The notes under the pieces are model-generated. The model made no database searches. It had not been told where the DNA came from and saw nothing but the letters and a program-made list of their open reading frames with translations. From positions 1-64,000 of the forward strand of contig NZ_FTNA01000016.1 in the NCBI RefSeq assembly GCF_900156205.1: a DNA stretch of 64,000 nt. Direction: 5' to 3'. Of the stretch, positions 1 to 15,923 are shown piece after piece (positions within the stretch are counted from its first letter, which is position 1; each line of letters starts with the position of its first letter). Source of the stretch: Leptospira interrogans. GTDB lineage: Bacteria > Spirochaetota > Leptospiria > Leptospirales > Leptospiraceae. The position numbers were made by a program, and so were the translations under genes.

Positions 1-2
1 AA

Positions 3-105
3 TAGAATTGTTGAAAAATTAATTCTCCATCTGTTTCTATTTTATGGAAACGGGCAATTAAAGCAGTTTTGTTAATCGGAACTAGGGAATTTTTCAACAA
101 CTCTA
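3..105 (+). repeat. M1 short inverted-repeat element, copy 1
   Basis: A 103 bp element is bounded by TAGAATTGTTGAAAAATT on the left and the complement of TAGAGTTGTTGAAAAATT on the right. Three further copies of nearly the same length with the same ends lie at 26320, 51985 and 59697. No open reading frame fits inside. Each copy begins with TA and ends with TA, as expected if TA is the duplicated target. It looks like a non-autonomous MITE-type element; the mobilising transposase is not identified. Confidence 0.8.
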
Positions 106-131
106 ATAATATAATAGAACTTTTTTCGAAA

Positions 132-157
132 AGTGGCGTTTACTTGGAAACGCCACT
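132..157 (-). terminator. Probable intrinsic terminator of the lipoprotein gene
   Basis: A perfect 10 bp stem (AGTGGCGTTT paired with AAACGCCACT) with a 6 nt loop lies just downstream of the leftward lipoprotein gene. Read on the minus strand it is followed by a short T run and then a second T/A-rich stretch. The stem is strong but the T tract is interrupted. Confidence 0.6.
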
Positions 158-190
158 AAGTTAGATCACGATGTATTTTTAATAAAAAAT

Positions 191-670
<480 letters not shown>

Positions 671-1349
671 GCCAGTAAAAAATGAGGTGTTGTATAGAAT
701 GTCAATAAAAATTTGACTTTAAAAATTTAAAAACGGAAATTATAAGTATAAAAAACAAACTTAAATATCTATTTGAATCTTATCGAATTTTTGGACACGG
801 TCGTGGGTTTAAATGTTTTAAGTGAGATTTCAAAAAATTCAATTTTTTTGATTGAACACAACTTGCTACTCGGATGTACAAAAATCAACGACCAAGTTTC
901 TGAAGATGTAGAAGTTTTTATAAATTAGGCTTAATCTGGAATTTTTGGCAATTTTGAAAGAGATTTTACATTCTAACTTTTGAAACAAGTTCGTCACATA
1001 TTGTTTTCATGGAATCTAGAAATAGATTTCTTTACAGTGATAAATTTTATAAAATCATTGGACCTAAGTTTATAGAGAAACTACGTTTTATATAACTACA
1101 TGGAAAATATAGAAATTATATTTTTAGAAAATAATTTTTAATTTTTTATACTGAAATTCATGTTAACTTGTTGATCTGAATAAGATTAGGTGCTATTAAT
1201 TATTATCACAAGCCTTGTTTGATTAAAAAATATTTGACATTCTATTATATGGTTTTTGGTAGAATTGAATTTTATAAATTTAAAATATTTTAATAAATTA
1301 TTTAAACTCAATAAATCGAATGAAAGTGTAGATAAAATTTTACTCTAAG
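671..1349. other. Gene-free AT-rich region
   Basis: About 680 bp with stops in all frames and no convincing start or ribosome-binding site. The only structure I see is a block near 1211-1275 that is repeated at about 43890. The rest is low-complexity A/T sequence. Confidence 0.6.
1211..1275 (+). repeat. Dispersed intergenic block, copy 1
   Basis: A stretch starting AGCCTTGTTT and running through AAAAAATATT, TATTATAT and GTTTTTG aligns by eye at roughly three quarters identity with 43890-43952. Both copies lie in gene-free DNA. No function can be assigned. Confidence 0.5.
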
Positions 1350-1772
1350 TTAACCTATTAAGGGTTTTAAAAATTTAGATTTATATTGAATTTGAATATT
1401 ATGTTTTTTTAATTTTTTTTGCAAATGAATTTCATTTTTTGAAAGCTCTTCCAAATTATTGGGAGGCGGAAAGTATAAATGTTCCGGTTTTAACCAGTTT
1501 AAGTTATATAATTTTTGAATGTCCCGAACGAGTAGTAATCCTGCCATCTGGAATGCCATTTCAATTGCCCTAATTGAATCAGAGCCAAACGCTCCATGTG
1601 CTTTTTCAGAACCGATACCTATAATTTGTAGAGGGCAGTACCAACGAATGACCGGGTCTGGATGAAGTTTAGGCTTTCCAATTTTGATATGAATCTCAGA
1701 TTTTTTTTTCCCGACTTGAAAGAGAATTTCTCGTTCCGCAATTATTGTGCCCAGTCGATAAGTATTTTTCAT
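1350..1772 (-). CDS. Small conserved protein, paralogue of the next gene (DUF6968-like)
   Basis: The 140-residue product is paralogous to the gene at 2094-2438. Both share a start like LGTIIAERE, a central RWYCPLQI/CWYCPIQI stretch, a following GIGS motif and a GSDSIRAIEMA/GVDSMQSLQLA helix. This pattern reminds me of the DUF6968 family, whose function is unknown; the assignment is from memory. This copy has an extra lysine-rich C-terminal tail of about 35 residues. There is no signal peptide or membrane segment, so it is probably cytoplasmic. The two paralogues are separated by an M2 repeat. Confidence 0.65.
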   Translation of the reverse strand: MKNTYRLGTIIAEREILFQVGKKKSEIHIKIGKPKLHPDPVIRWYCPLQIIGIGSEKAHGAFGSDSIRAIEMAFQMAGLLLVRDIQKLYNLNWLKPEHLYFPPPNNLEELSKNEIHLQKKLKKHNIQIQYKSKFLKPLIG

Positions 1773-1904
1773 TGTAGGGTATTATTTTCAATAATAAGGG
1801 TTCGTTTACTATCTTTTTTCAATCTATCAAAACAAGATTGGTTTCAAACGTGGGAACTCGTGCAAAAATCCAATTTATACAGAAATTTCTTAAACCATAA
1901 TAAC

Positions 1905-2002
<98 letters not shown>

Positions 2003-2093
2003 TAAATTAAATAATGAAACGTGATTTATGGTAACTTTTTCATTTTATGGAGGATTTAGTTTTATCAGAGCACATTAAACTTATTGAATTTAC

Positions 2094-2438
2094 TTACAAA
2101 GTTGCGTTTGATACCAGGAATATTTTTGAAATAACTTTTCGTTCTTGTCCAAGCCAAGTTAATTTTCCCGGTTGAGTTTTTTGAAAATGAGAAAGATCAA
2201 TTATAATCATTTTGATTGCAAGCTGGAGAGATTGCATCGAATCTACTCCATAGACTGCACGTATTTTTTGGGATCCAATTCCTGTAATCTGTATCGGACA
2301 ATACCAACAATCGTCTGGTTTTTGAAGGTATTTAGGTTTGCCGATTTTTACGATGATCTTTTGTTTTTTATTTTTTGATTGAAAGAAAAGTTCTCTTTCT
2401 GCAATTACAGTTCCTAATTTGAATTGTTTTTCGATCAT
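2094..2438 (-). CDS. Small conserved protein, paralogue of the preceding gene (DUF6968-like)
   Basis: The 114-residue protein aligns along most of its length with the 140-residue neighbour. It shares LGTVIAERE near the N terminus, the CWYCPIQITGIGS core and the VDSMQSLQLA helix. It is shorter at the C terminus, where the last 15 residues diverge. No export signal or catalytic motif is visible. The pair looks like a local duplication split by an M2 element. It lies immediately downstream of a decayed IS5-like element, so this stretch is accessory DNA. The role is unknown; immunity or antitoxin functions are possible but nothing here proves it. Confidence 0.65.
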   Translation of the reverse strand: MIEKQFKLGTVIAERELFFQSKNKKQKIIVKIGKPKYLQKPDDCWYCPIQITGIGSQKIRAVYGVDSMQSLQLAIKMIIIDLSHFQKTQPGKLTWLGQERKVISKIFLVSNATL

Positions 2439-2483
2439 AAATTATTCTTATTCTATTTTAATAAAACGATTTTAACTTAAAAC

Positions 2484-3330
2484 CGGTCTCAAAACTACCT
2501 ATTAAAAAAGTTGAAAGTAATAATGGAACTTGCCAGATAAAGAAATGCAAGATAATTTTCAGATTTTATTTCCCAACGAATCAAGATGGCTCTGAATCGA
2601 TTGTGCCAACTGTTTGTTCTTTCAACGACCCAACGTCTAGATTTTCCTTTATATTTACCGATAAGAGGTTTTTCACCTTTTTTTCGAATATGAGATTGAA
2701 TGTTTCTTTTTTTGATTAAAACTTCTATATCTTTGAAATCATAACCTTTATCTAAATAAAGGTGTTTTGGTTTTTTTCTATTTTTTCTGGAAAATATTAG
2801 GATTGAATTCAACGTATCCTTTACACCGTGTTTGTCATGAACGTTAGCTCCAGTCAACGTAATTGCCAAAGGAATTCCATTTCCATCTGTAAGAATATGC
2901 CGTTTAACTCCTAATTTGGCACGGTCCGTAGGATTTTTCCCGGTTAAACTCCCCTTAGGGAGCTTTAACCATTGCCGAATCCATCGAAGCCCAGTTTCAT
3001 GCTATCTTATTCTTTACATCATAATATTTTAAAATAGAATTATAAATTTTTTTGAATACTCCTGCTCGTTCCCATTCTTGAAATCTTCTATAACAAGTTT
3101 GACCAGATCCAAATTCATTGGGAATTGCACGCCACTGACAGCCTGTTTTCATTCGATAGATGATTCCTGCCATTACTATTCTTGCAGGAACACGATTGCG
3201 ACCTTCTTGAAGATTCTCCTTTTCTTTCGGGATCAACGGTACTATTTTTGCGTCGGGGATTTCTGAATAATATTTGCCCATTTCACATTGATATGATTGC
3301 GCTTTCTCTGTACAACCAGTTTTGAGACCG
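2484..3330 (-). mobile_element. Decayed IS5-family-like insertion sequence
   Basis: The element is delimited by perfect 13 bp inverted repeats, CGGTCTCAAAACT at 2484-2496 and its complement at 3318-3330, giving 847 bp. That is a normal length for the small IS5-family groups. It contains one transposase gene on the minus strand, interrupted by a stop codon and a frameshift. No clear target duplication is visible. The right end lies about 135 bp from the tRNA gene. Confidence 0.8.
2495..3281 (-). pseudogene. IS5-family DDE transposase, interrupted
   Basis: The N-terminal half contains the family signature MKTGCQWRAIPNEFG followed by a CYRRFQEW helix. The C-terminal half contains LYLDKGYD (second catalytic Asp) and RWVVERTNSWHNRFR (catalytic Glu region). 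Between them, frame 1 meets TGA at 2997-2999 and, after re-reading the conserved MDSAMVKAP segment, TAA at 2955-2957. A one-base shift there restores KGSLTGKNPTDRAKLG. The gene therefore has one nonsense mutation and one frameshift. The start is taken at the ATG at 3281, inside the inverted repeats. An intact copy would be needed for transposition. Confidence 0.85.
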
Positions 3331-3463
3331 ACTCTAAGATCCACGGCGTCTTTCTTGCTAACTCTATGGATTTGTTTCTGCTCTCCACGGATCGCTTGAA
3401 ATACTCTCACAAGAAAGTTTCAAATCTTTCTGAGGATTTTTGTTTGAAGAGGGGGATACTCCG

Positions 3464-3544
<81 letters not shown>

Positions 3545-3596
3545 ATTCCAGTTTTTATGATAAGTCTTGTTCTTCAAGTGAATTTCTCAAAAGAGA

Positions 3597-4163
3597 TCAA
3601 AAAGAATCGATTGAGGTTGGTATCAAAAATTGATTCGGATCTTGAAAAAAATCGGAAACGATTTTATTTTCTGAATCAAAACAGATATAGATCGAAACGA
3701 TTTTTTTATTTTTTTCCAAAAGAAAATAACGAATGGTAAGAGGAGTTCCGGAACCGATTTCTTTTCTTTCACCGCCAATCGTTTTTAAATTGGCAAGCGT
3801 AGGAACCGATAAGTCTTTAGAATTCGGAAATAAATCTTTCAAAAGAGATCTGAGAGATTCTTCGTTGGAAGGAAATCCATCCCATTCTCGTAAAATCAAC
3901 ATCCAAGCTCTTCCTCGAGTAGGGATTATTTTCCAGTGATTTCCGGTTCCAAGTTTTAGAACTTCCGCTTTTTCCGGAAAACGAATTTTTACTATGTTTA
4001 AAACAAAAGGAGTCGAATGATACGATAGATTTGGGTCTAACGGATCCAGTGCGAGTAAATCAAAGAACGAAGAAAAAATAAAACTGCTTAGAGAAATTGA
4101 AAAAGTTAGAAATTTCTTTATAAAAAAATTGTTTTGAATTTTATTTTTAATAAAGAATTTCAT
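3597..4163 (-). CDS. Hypothetical exported protein
   Basis: I place the start at the ATG at 4163, preceded by AAGGA about 11 bases upstream. This gives 188 residues with a lysine/asparagine-rich n-region and a hydrophobic segment ending near FFDLLA, so a signal peptide is likely. The mature part has no motif I recognise. It overlaps the end of the upstream gene by 17 bp, so the two are translationally linked. It is the last gene of a leftward run that starts with the response regulator. The function is unknown; co-export with its neighbour suggests a shared periplasmic or envelope role. Confidence 0.7.
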   Translation of the reverse strand: MKFFIKNKIQNNFFIKKFLTFSISLSSFIFSSFFDLLALDPLDPNLSYHSTPFVLNIVKIRFPEKAEVLKLGTGNHWKIIPTRGRAWMLILREWDGFPSNEESLRSLLKDLFPNSKDLSVPTLANLKTIGGERKEIGSGTPLTIRYFLLEKNKKIVSIYICFDSENKIVSDFFQDPNQFLIPTSIDSF

Positions 4164-4656
4164 CCAGAGACAGTTCCTTAAATTCGACAAGATCAAAAAC
4201 CGGAATGGAAGATTTTTCTTTTTTTTCTTCTAAACTAATTTCGGAAGCTTTTTTAAAAAGTGGAACGGTGGAAACTTGAAATACGATTAAACCTTCCCAG
4301 AGGCCGTTCACTTCGTATGCGGCGCCTTCCGAAAGTTTACGAACCTGTTTGAGTTTAGATTTGTCAAATTTGTTAATTCTATATTTATAATATACTGTTT
4401 CTCCATTCCAGTCGTAAAAAATAGCATAGTTTCCCTTGAGTTCTTGAAAAAAAAGTTTCAAGGAATTTGGAAAATTAGGAGATTCGGAAGATAAGGCTTC
4501 TTTAATATCGGAAATTCTGGGTTCTGAAAGAGAGATCGAACTTCGATACGTAGAAGCGGCCCTATGTATTTCCTGAGCAAATACGGATAGACTCGAAATA
4601 TATAAAAAAAGAAAGTTAATCCATAATATTTTTTGAATATTTAAAAAGCGTAACAA
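4147..4656 (-). CDS. Hypothetical secreted protein
   Basis: The 169-residue protein has a clear signal peptide (hydrophobic FLFLYISSLSVFAQ, likely cleavage after the VFA-Q region near residue 27). The mature domain contains YAIFYDWNGETVYYKYRI and a GLWEGLIVFQVS strand, suggesting a beta-rich fold, but I do not recognise it. It begins 4 bp after the HEAT-repeat gene and overlaps the next gene, so it belongs to one operon of exported proteins. No regulatory signal is evident. Confidence 0.75.
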   Translation of the reverse strand: MLRFLNIQKILWINFLFLYISSLSVFAQEIHRAASTYRSSISLSEPRISDIKEALSSESPNFPNSLKLFFQELKGNYAIFYDWNGETVYYKYRINKFDKSKLKQVRKLSEGAAYEVNGLWEGLIVFQVSTVPLFKKASEISLEEKKEKSSIPVFDLVEFKELSLDEILY

Positions 4657-4660
4657 TAAG

Positions 4661-5869
<1,209 letters not shown>

Positions 5870-5885
5870 AAAGTTAAGTTTTTTT

Positions 5886-6378
<493 letters not shown>

Positions 6379-6444
6379 TTTGTCCCAAATCGGAAAGTAT
6401 CTTTAGAAATAGAATTGCGTCAAGAGTATATCTTTAAGATTTAC

Positions 6445-7815
6445 TTAGGGTTTGATTACCGAAGGAATATTCAAAATCCGAGAGGAAAAATAACCTTTTA
6501 GATCCAAATGTGCAACGCAAAATTGAATCCATTTTTCGAACTGAATCTTTTTTGGATCTTCTAAGATCAAACCTTCTCCGAGTTTTTTTGTGATTTTAGA
6601 CATAGGATTGGATTGGAAAAGTTCCGGAGATTCTTCTTTTAATATTTCTAAAATGGAAAATCTTTTTTCCCACGACTTTGATTTTTGAAACCGCGTCTTA
6701 AACAGACTTACTTTTCTGGAAAGAAAAAAGCGATCATAAACTTCGTAACCACTGGATCTACAATGAGTTTTACCATTGCTTCTATGAAAATCTACACCTT
6801 TTAAAATTAACCTATCGTATTTAAGATGTTTGGCGAAGGACACGGCGATTCCCGCCATGTTTAAAGACGGATTTTCCAAGATAGGCGCATTCTGAAAAAA
6901 AAGAGATCTTAAAACTTGATCTAAAGGATGAGTGGAAAAATAAATCCATTTTGGATTTGGAAGATCAAAAAGATAAGTACAACCGCCAAACCAAGTAAGG
7001 ATTGGAATTTCTTTGGGAAGAATATTTCGAAAGTGAAATAACGTACCTCTGGAAGAATCTATACTCAAAACCGCGTCAGGAACGATTCCGAAATTTAAAA
7101 TCCAACCCAAAGAAGTGTCCGAAGCGAGTAGATGAAATTGGTTTCTGTTTTTAGAAATCCAGTCCGTTTCTTTTTCGAGAGTAGGACTCGCGCCTGTAAA
7201 AACTAAGGTTTGGTTTTGAAAGAAATTGTTTTTGGCTCCGGAAAAAATCAGAGAAGTATTCGAATTTTGGAATAAACTCGTAAGGTTTCGGACACAGTTA
7301 CGTATCCAGATTTTTTGAAAATATTCTTTGGCGATTTTATTTTGAGAATTTTGTTTGAGTGAATCCAAAAAACTCAATGTTAGATCGGAAAATTTTCTAG
7401 AATAAACGGGATGTAAAAAAGGGGAGACTTGGTTTGTTTTTTCGGAAAGCCAGAAAGAGAGTGGGTGAGATAAAAATTCGTCCAGGCCAAAAACGATTTG
7501 GATATGATGTCCTTTGTTTTCGTATGATTTTGAGATTCTATCAAAAAATTTTTCCGCAATCGATTTTAATATTCCGATAGGTTCGAGTACTAGAATGCTT
7601 ACTGGTTGGTTTGTTTTTTGGAGGTAAGACTCTAAGTGGTAGCCTAAGCCAAAACCGAAGATGAGAACAGTTTCTTTGTCTGAGAGTGGGACCGGAATCT
7701 GTTCAGCGATTCTTTCTCCTTCTGCAATTGGATTGAATCTAGAATGAAAAAGGAAACCCGATTGGGTTTCCTTTAAGTTTAAAGTGCCGTTTGGATTTGT
7801 AACGAGCTGGTAGAT
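6445..7815 (-). CDS. Maf/MptE-like DUF115 protein with a non-standard start
   Basis: The C-terminal 310 residues contain features of the DUF115/MptE-like (6-hydroxymethylpterin pyrophosphokinase-like) fold used by motility accessory and surface glycosylation factors: [26 protein letters not shown] and KGVDFH. The first usable start for this part is TTG at 7377. The same frame stays open upstream for about 146 codons and encodes convincing N-terminal sequence ([21 protein letters not shown]). That extension contains no ATG, GTG or TTG; the best placed candidate is ATC at 7813-7815, about 10 bases after GAGG. Either a rare start codon is used or the true start has been lost. Substrate unknown, sugar or nucleotide-sugar related by family. 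Confidence 0.65.
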   Translation of the reverse strand: MYQLVTNPNGTLNLKETQSGFLFHSRFNPIAEGERIAEQIPVPLSDKETVLIFGFGLGYHLESYLQKTNQPVSILVLEPIGILKSIAEKFFDRISKSYENKGHHIQIVFGLDEFLSHPLSFWLSEKTNQVSPFLHPVYSRKFSDLTLSFLDSLKQNSQNKIAKEYFQKIWIRNCVRNLTSLFQNSNTSLIFSGAKNNFFQNQTLVFTGASPTLEKETDWISKNRNQFHLLASDTSLGWILNFGIVPDAVLSIDSSRGTLFHFRNILPKEIPILTWFGGCTYLFDLPNPKWIYFSTHPLDQVLRSLFFQNAPILENPSLNMAGIAVSFAKHLKYDRLILKGVDFHRSNGKTHCRSSGYEVYDRFFLSRKVSLFKTRFQKSKSWEKRFSILEILKEESPELFQSNPMSKITKKLGEGLILEDPKKIQFEKWIQFCVAHLDLKGYFSSRILNIPSVIKP

Positions 7816-7820
7816 GAACT

Positions 7821-8340
<520 letters not shown>

Positions 8341-8399
8341 ACTTCAAAATACCACGAAATCAGTAGAAAGATAGTTGTCAACTGCTTCTTTCTATAATT

Positions 8400-10349
<1,950 letters not shown>

Positions 10350-10372
10350 AATTGTTTTTGTATTTGGAAAAA

Positions 10373-10399
10373 ACGCGTCTTAGTTTAAAATAGACGCGT
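10373..10399. other. Hairpin downstream of eno
   Basis: ACGCGTCT and AGACGCGT form a perfect 8 bp stem with an 11 nt loop just past the enolase stop. It is not followed by a T run on either strand, so a rho-independent terminator is not clearly supported. It could stabilise the eno mRNA 3' end or attenuate read-through. Confidence 0.45.
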
Positions 10400-10611
10400 C
10401 TAAAGCAAACAAATACAAGTTTCTATAAAACAGATTTGCGATTTTTATTGGATAGCAATCATAGAACAAGGATTAGATGCAGAAATTTGATTTATAAGAT
10501 TATAGTTTTAAGATCTTATAAGTTGGTGTTTGGGGCGATCGAGTTTAAAAAGAATAGATTTGAAATTTTAAAGATTCAAAAAGATTTTTTATTTAAAAAC
10601 TTTAAGGACTG

Positions 10612-11112
<501 letters not shown>

Positions 11113-11122
11113 GGAAAGGTTC

Positions 11123-11716
<594 letters not shown>

Positions 11717-11729
11717 TTCGAATAAAACC

Positions 11730-12050
11730 TTGTCTAAACCAATCTCCTTAGAAGAATTCCTAAAAGAATTTTTAGTCTCTTCCGAACAAAAGGGAAGAAA
11801 TTCGGAAGTAGATCAAAACCTAAGTGAGATATTTCTAGAATTTGTTTCACTTTTGTTTTTGGAAGGAGAAGAGCAAATTCAAGAAGGAGTTTTATTAAAA
11901 GATATAGGTTCTTTTGAATTGGATGAGTTTGTAAATTTTTACCTTTCCGATATGCATCCTGACGACCCGACAGTTGTAAAACGTGGGATTGATTTTTTAA
12001 GAAGGTTTTATAAATTCGCCAAAAAAAGTCCCTATATCAAAAAAGAATAA
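11730..12050 (+). CDS. Small hypothetical protein
   Basis: This 106-residue acidic, all-helical protein begins at TTG 13 bp after clpP and probably shares its transcript. It has a duplicated EFLKEFL-like start and a [15 protein letters not shown] segment before a basic helix. No signal peptide, membrane span or known motif is visible. The helical layout loosely recalls SAM-like or HEPN-like bundles, but I do not assign it. Confidence 0.6.
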   Translation: MSKPISLEEFLKEFLVSSEQKGRNSEVDQNLSEIFLEFVSLLFLEGEEQIQEGVLLKDIGSFELDEFVNFYLSDMHPDDPTVVKRGIDFLRRFYKFAKKSPYIKKE

Positions 12051-12109
12051 TTGGAAGACTGGGACGAATTTTTTAAAGAACTCTAATATTCTATAAAACG
12101 CATATTATA

Positions 12110-13120
<1,011 letters not shown>

Positions 13121-13130
13121 TCTTTATCCG

Positions 13131-13688
13131 ATGAATTCCTCTAAAAAGAATCCTATCACAAAGGAAAAACTCAATCGCCCTCCGGGTGCGGCCTTTTTTA
13201 TTGTGGTTACTTTTGAAGAAGCGGAAATATTTTATTCCATCAAAACGAGGTCCGAAAAAAAATTCTCCGCAACCTTGTATGAAAGTAATCCTATGCCTAC
13301 TTGGAAGGAACCGGACGCAGATTTTTGGAATTCGTTTCCAGGAAGAAATACTAAAATTCTTTCTTTCAAAAGAAGAATTCACAGAGAAGAGCTTCCCTCT
13401 ATTCAAAAAGAATGTCTTTTGATTCAGAATTCCGCCGTGGAAAAGGATAGAGGGGTTCGAATTTTTCCAGGATACCTTTGTAATCATTCTGTTGTAATTT
13501 CTAGTATCCAGGACGATTTTCATAGAATTTATCTTTTTAACGGAGTTTATGCGGAAACGGTTTATAACTATCAAAAACAAAAGATGGTTTTTAAAGAAAC
13601 TGCTCCTCCATTTTTCAAAACTCCCGAAGCAGTTTATTTTTTTACAAGTTTGAGAGAATCCTATGTTCAAAATATTAGTAAAAATTAA
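13131..13688 (+). CDS. Hypothetical protein
   Basis: The 185-residue product has no signal peptide or membrane segment and no motif I recognise. It has a central aromatic-rich part ([11 protein letters not shown]) and basic segments. It lies 10 bp after the hydrolase and overlaps the following lipoprotein gene by 26 bp, so expression is probably coupled to both. Function unknown. Confidence 0.7.
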   Translation: MNSSKKNPITKEKLNRPPGAAFFIVVTFEEAEIFYSIKTRSEKKFSATLYESNPMPTWKEPDADFWNSFPGRNTKILSFKRRIHREELPSIQKECLLIQNSAVEKDRGVRIFPGYLCNHSVVISSIQDDFHRIYLFNGVYAETVYNYQKQKMVFKETAPPFFKTPEAVYFFTSLRESYVQNISKN

Positions 13689-14238
13689 TATTCTATTTTT
13701 CTTTTTAGTTTATTTTTTATTGTTTGGGTGTTGTGCTCCTTCGAGGTTGGAAATCGTTTCTATGATTCTTTGTGATCATTTCAATCGGGTTGGAGAATGT
13801 CTCGAACCTGTGGAAAGAAATCATCATTATAAAATAGAAATTCCAAATCACAAAAAACCGGATACTTGGGAAAAGTTTTCTAATTATCTTTACTTTCATG
13901 CGAGAGAAACTCCTGGTTTTCTGATTCGATTTAATCGAAAGTTGACTCCTTCCGAATCTAAAATGATCAAAGATTCTTATTACGCCACGATGAGTTTTTC
14001 CGGAACTGTAGAAAGGATGGAAGGTTTTGAAATGGGAGAAGATTGGGTTGGTTCGTTTCAGTATCTGGGTTCTATAATTAAAGAAAAATTAAAAAAAGAA
14101 AATCGCCTCTCTTCCTTTCCTTATACAAATTCTATCTTTCCGGCAGAAGTGGAATTTAGATTCAATTCTTCTCTTTTTGAAGGGGAAGAAAAAACGAAAA
14201 TTAATCTAAGTTTTATCGTTCTTCCTCCAGAAAAATGA
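13663..14238 (+). CDS. Putative lipoprotein
   Basis: The 191-residue protein begins with a long hydrophobic signal ([16 protein letters not shown]) whose lipobox LFGC predicts lipidation at Cys23. The mature part has a Cys pair (ILCDHF and ECLEP) and a [19 protein letters not shown] stretch; I know no family. The start lies inside the end of the previous gene. It closes the small operon that begins with the YheT-type hydrolase; the gap after it carries two GTGGGAACT-like words. Confidence 0.75.
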   Translation: MFKILVKINILFFFLVYFLLFGCCAPSRLEIVSMILCDHFNRVGECLEPVERNHHYKIEIPNHKKPDTWEKFSNYLYFHARETPGFLIRFNRKLTPSESKMIKDSYYATMSFSGTVERMEGFEMGEDWVGSFQYLGSIIKEKLKKENRLSSFPYTNSIFPAEVEFRFNSSLFEGEEKTKINLSFIVLPPEK

Positions 14239-14401
14239 AATAAATATTCAAAATCTAAAATTGTGGGAACTCTTACAAGGTTTTAGATTTAGAGTGGAAC
14301 TTTGAAAATGTAGGAACTCTTACAAATTTAGAAATGGAATTTTGACCCAACTTTCTGTTTCTTTCAAAATAGAAAACGGTCGCTGTTATTTTTAAGCTAC
14401 G

Positions 14402-15073
14402 ATGGCCTTTGATTTTTATTCCTTGAATTTCCCTCTATTAGGCTTTCTACTGGTATTATCCATGAATTTGGAATCCAATTCTCGTATTCGTAACGTGATC
14501 CATCGATTTTTTCTTTATTTTATTTTCAGTTTGTCGGGATTTTATTGTGCGCTGTCGGAACAATCCAACTTAGGCGTTCAGGAATTTCAAGGAATAACCC
14601 TAGATGGACAATCCGTTCGACTTTCCGAAGTGAAAGCATCTAGATTGATTTTAAACGTGTACGGTCCTAATTGCGTTCCTTGTATTAAAGAAATACCGGC
14701 TCTCAATTATCTCTATCAGGAAATGCAAAAGGATCCTAAGGTCCAATTTTATATGGCGATTGACCCATCTTTATTTTTCGATGACTCGGAGGTGATGTCG
14801 GAAGATGAAATGTTGACCAAGGCGATACCATTGGTAAAGGATGAAATTCAGAAATATAAAATTCAAGTCCCGACGATTTTAATGAAAAAGCCGTTTCGAG
14901 TTAGTAGAACCAATTCTATCATTACAGGAACTCCCGAAACCCTTCTTTTTAAAACAAAACCTTTTGTACTATATTATAATTTTATTGGACCCATTAGCGA
15001 AGAGGGAAATCTAGAAAGACTAAGCATAGATCAGAAGATACTATTTTTTAAAAGGATGGCTGGGTCTTCATGA
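14402..15073 (+). CDS. Thioredoxin-fold (TlpA/redoxin-like) exported protein
   Basis: The protein has an N-terminal membrane or signal segment ([17 protein letters not shown]) and a redoxin domain. The domain begins with [19 protein letters not shown] and carries an active-site CxxC in [14 protein letters not shown]. This layout fits TlpA/ResA-like periplasmic thiol oxidoreductases, though GPNC replaces the usual WAxWC. An internal ATG at 14462 would shorten the leader. Its stop overlaps the start of the amidotransferase gene by 4 bp, so the pair is co-translated. Redox partner unknown. Confidence 0.78.
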   Translation: MAFDFYSLNFPLLGFLLVLSMNLESNSRIRNVIHRFFLYFIFSLSGFYCALSEQSNLGVQEFQGITLDGQSVRLSEVKASRLILNVYGPNCVPCIKEIPALNYLYQEMQKDPKVQFYMAIDPSLFFDDSEVMSEDEMLTKAIPLVKDEIQKYKIQVPTILMKKPFRVSRTNSIITGTPETLLFKTKPFVLYYNFIGPISEEGNLERLSIDQKILFFKRMAGSS

Positions 15074-15819
15074 GAAGTTTGATCGTTCGATTTAAGGATT
15101 GTGAAGGTCCAGGAATTCTACTTAATTCTTTAAAAAAAAGAAATTATAAAATTACCTATCACAACGCATACGATTTACGAGTAAAACCACTTCCGGACGC
15201 TCATCTCGTTTTTGATCTAATTGTACTTTTAGGTGGGCCACAGTCTGTCACAGATCATTCTCTTGCCGATTTTTTTGAACCTTGGTTAAATTTAGTGCGT
15301 TATGCGAAATCTATTCCAAATTGTAAAGTAATCGGAATTTGTCTTGGTTCACAAATTATTTCTAAGGCACTGGGTGGTGAAGTCAAACGAGGGGAAAATG
15401 GACCCGAAGTCGGATTTTACGACGTTCAGGTTCAAGAGCCTCATTTTTTATTCGATGGAATTTCTTCGTTTCCGGCGTTTCATCTTCATGAGGACGTGTT
15501 TTCGATTCCTGAAGGAACAAAACGTCTTTTAAAAAGTGAAAAGTATTCCAATCAAATGTTTTCTTTCGAAGATCGAATTTTTGGAATTCAATGCCACTTA
15601 GAAATTACTGCTTCTATGCTTTCCATTTGGCAGAAGGCACATTCTGATTTTATTCGTTCTGCGGGTTGGATTCCCGGACCGGAAACGGAATTTTTGAGGT
15701 CTCAGATGGAGAAAGTAGGAGGTAGTATTTTTGAAAAAATATTGGATCATTCTACTGGTTTTGAGACAAATCATCGTGCTCTTTTGAGTTCTCAAGCTAT
15801 GACTGCTAAAAGCGGATGA
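15070..15819 (+). CDS. Class I glutamine amidotransferase-like protein
   Basis: The 249-residue protein has a stand-alone class I glutamine amidotransferase fold similar to GMP synthase N-domains. It has LLGGPQSV, the nucleophile Cys in IGICLGSQI, and FGIQCHLEI with the His and Glu of the triad. There is no synthetase domain, so it either serves a separate partner or hydrolyses another gamma-glutamyl compound. The C-terminal 60 residues are helical. Overlap with the redoxin gene suggests co-regulation. Substrate unknown. Confidence 0.85.
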   Translation: MRSLIVRFKDCEGPGILLNSLKKRNYKITYHNAYDLRVKPLPDAHLVFDLIVLLGGPQSVTDHSLADFFEPWLNLVRYAKSIPNCKVIGICLGSQIISKALGGEVKRGENGPEVGFYDVQVQEPHFLFDGISSFPAFHLHEDVFSIPEGTKRLLKSEKYSNQMFSFEDRIFGIQCHLEITASMLSIWQKAHSDFIRSAGWIPGPETEFLRSQMEKVGGSIFEKILDHSTGFETNHRALLSSQAMTAKSG

Positions 15820-15923
15820 TAAAATTTAAAGAAGAAATCTTGTTATCCTAAGAGTTAAAATATTTTTGGAATCGGCACGATTGTCTTAAAAGTAATAATT
15901 CAAACAATAGAATATACGGAAAA

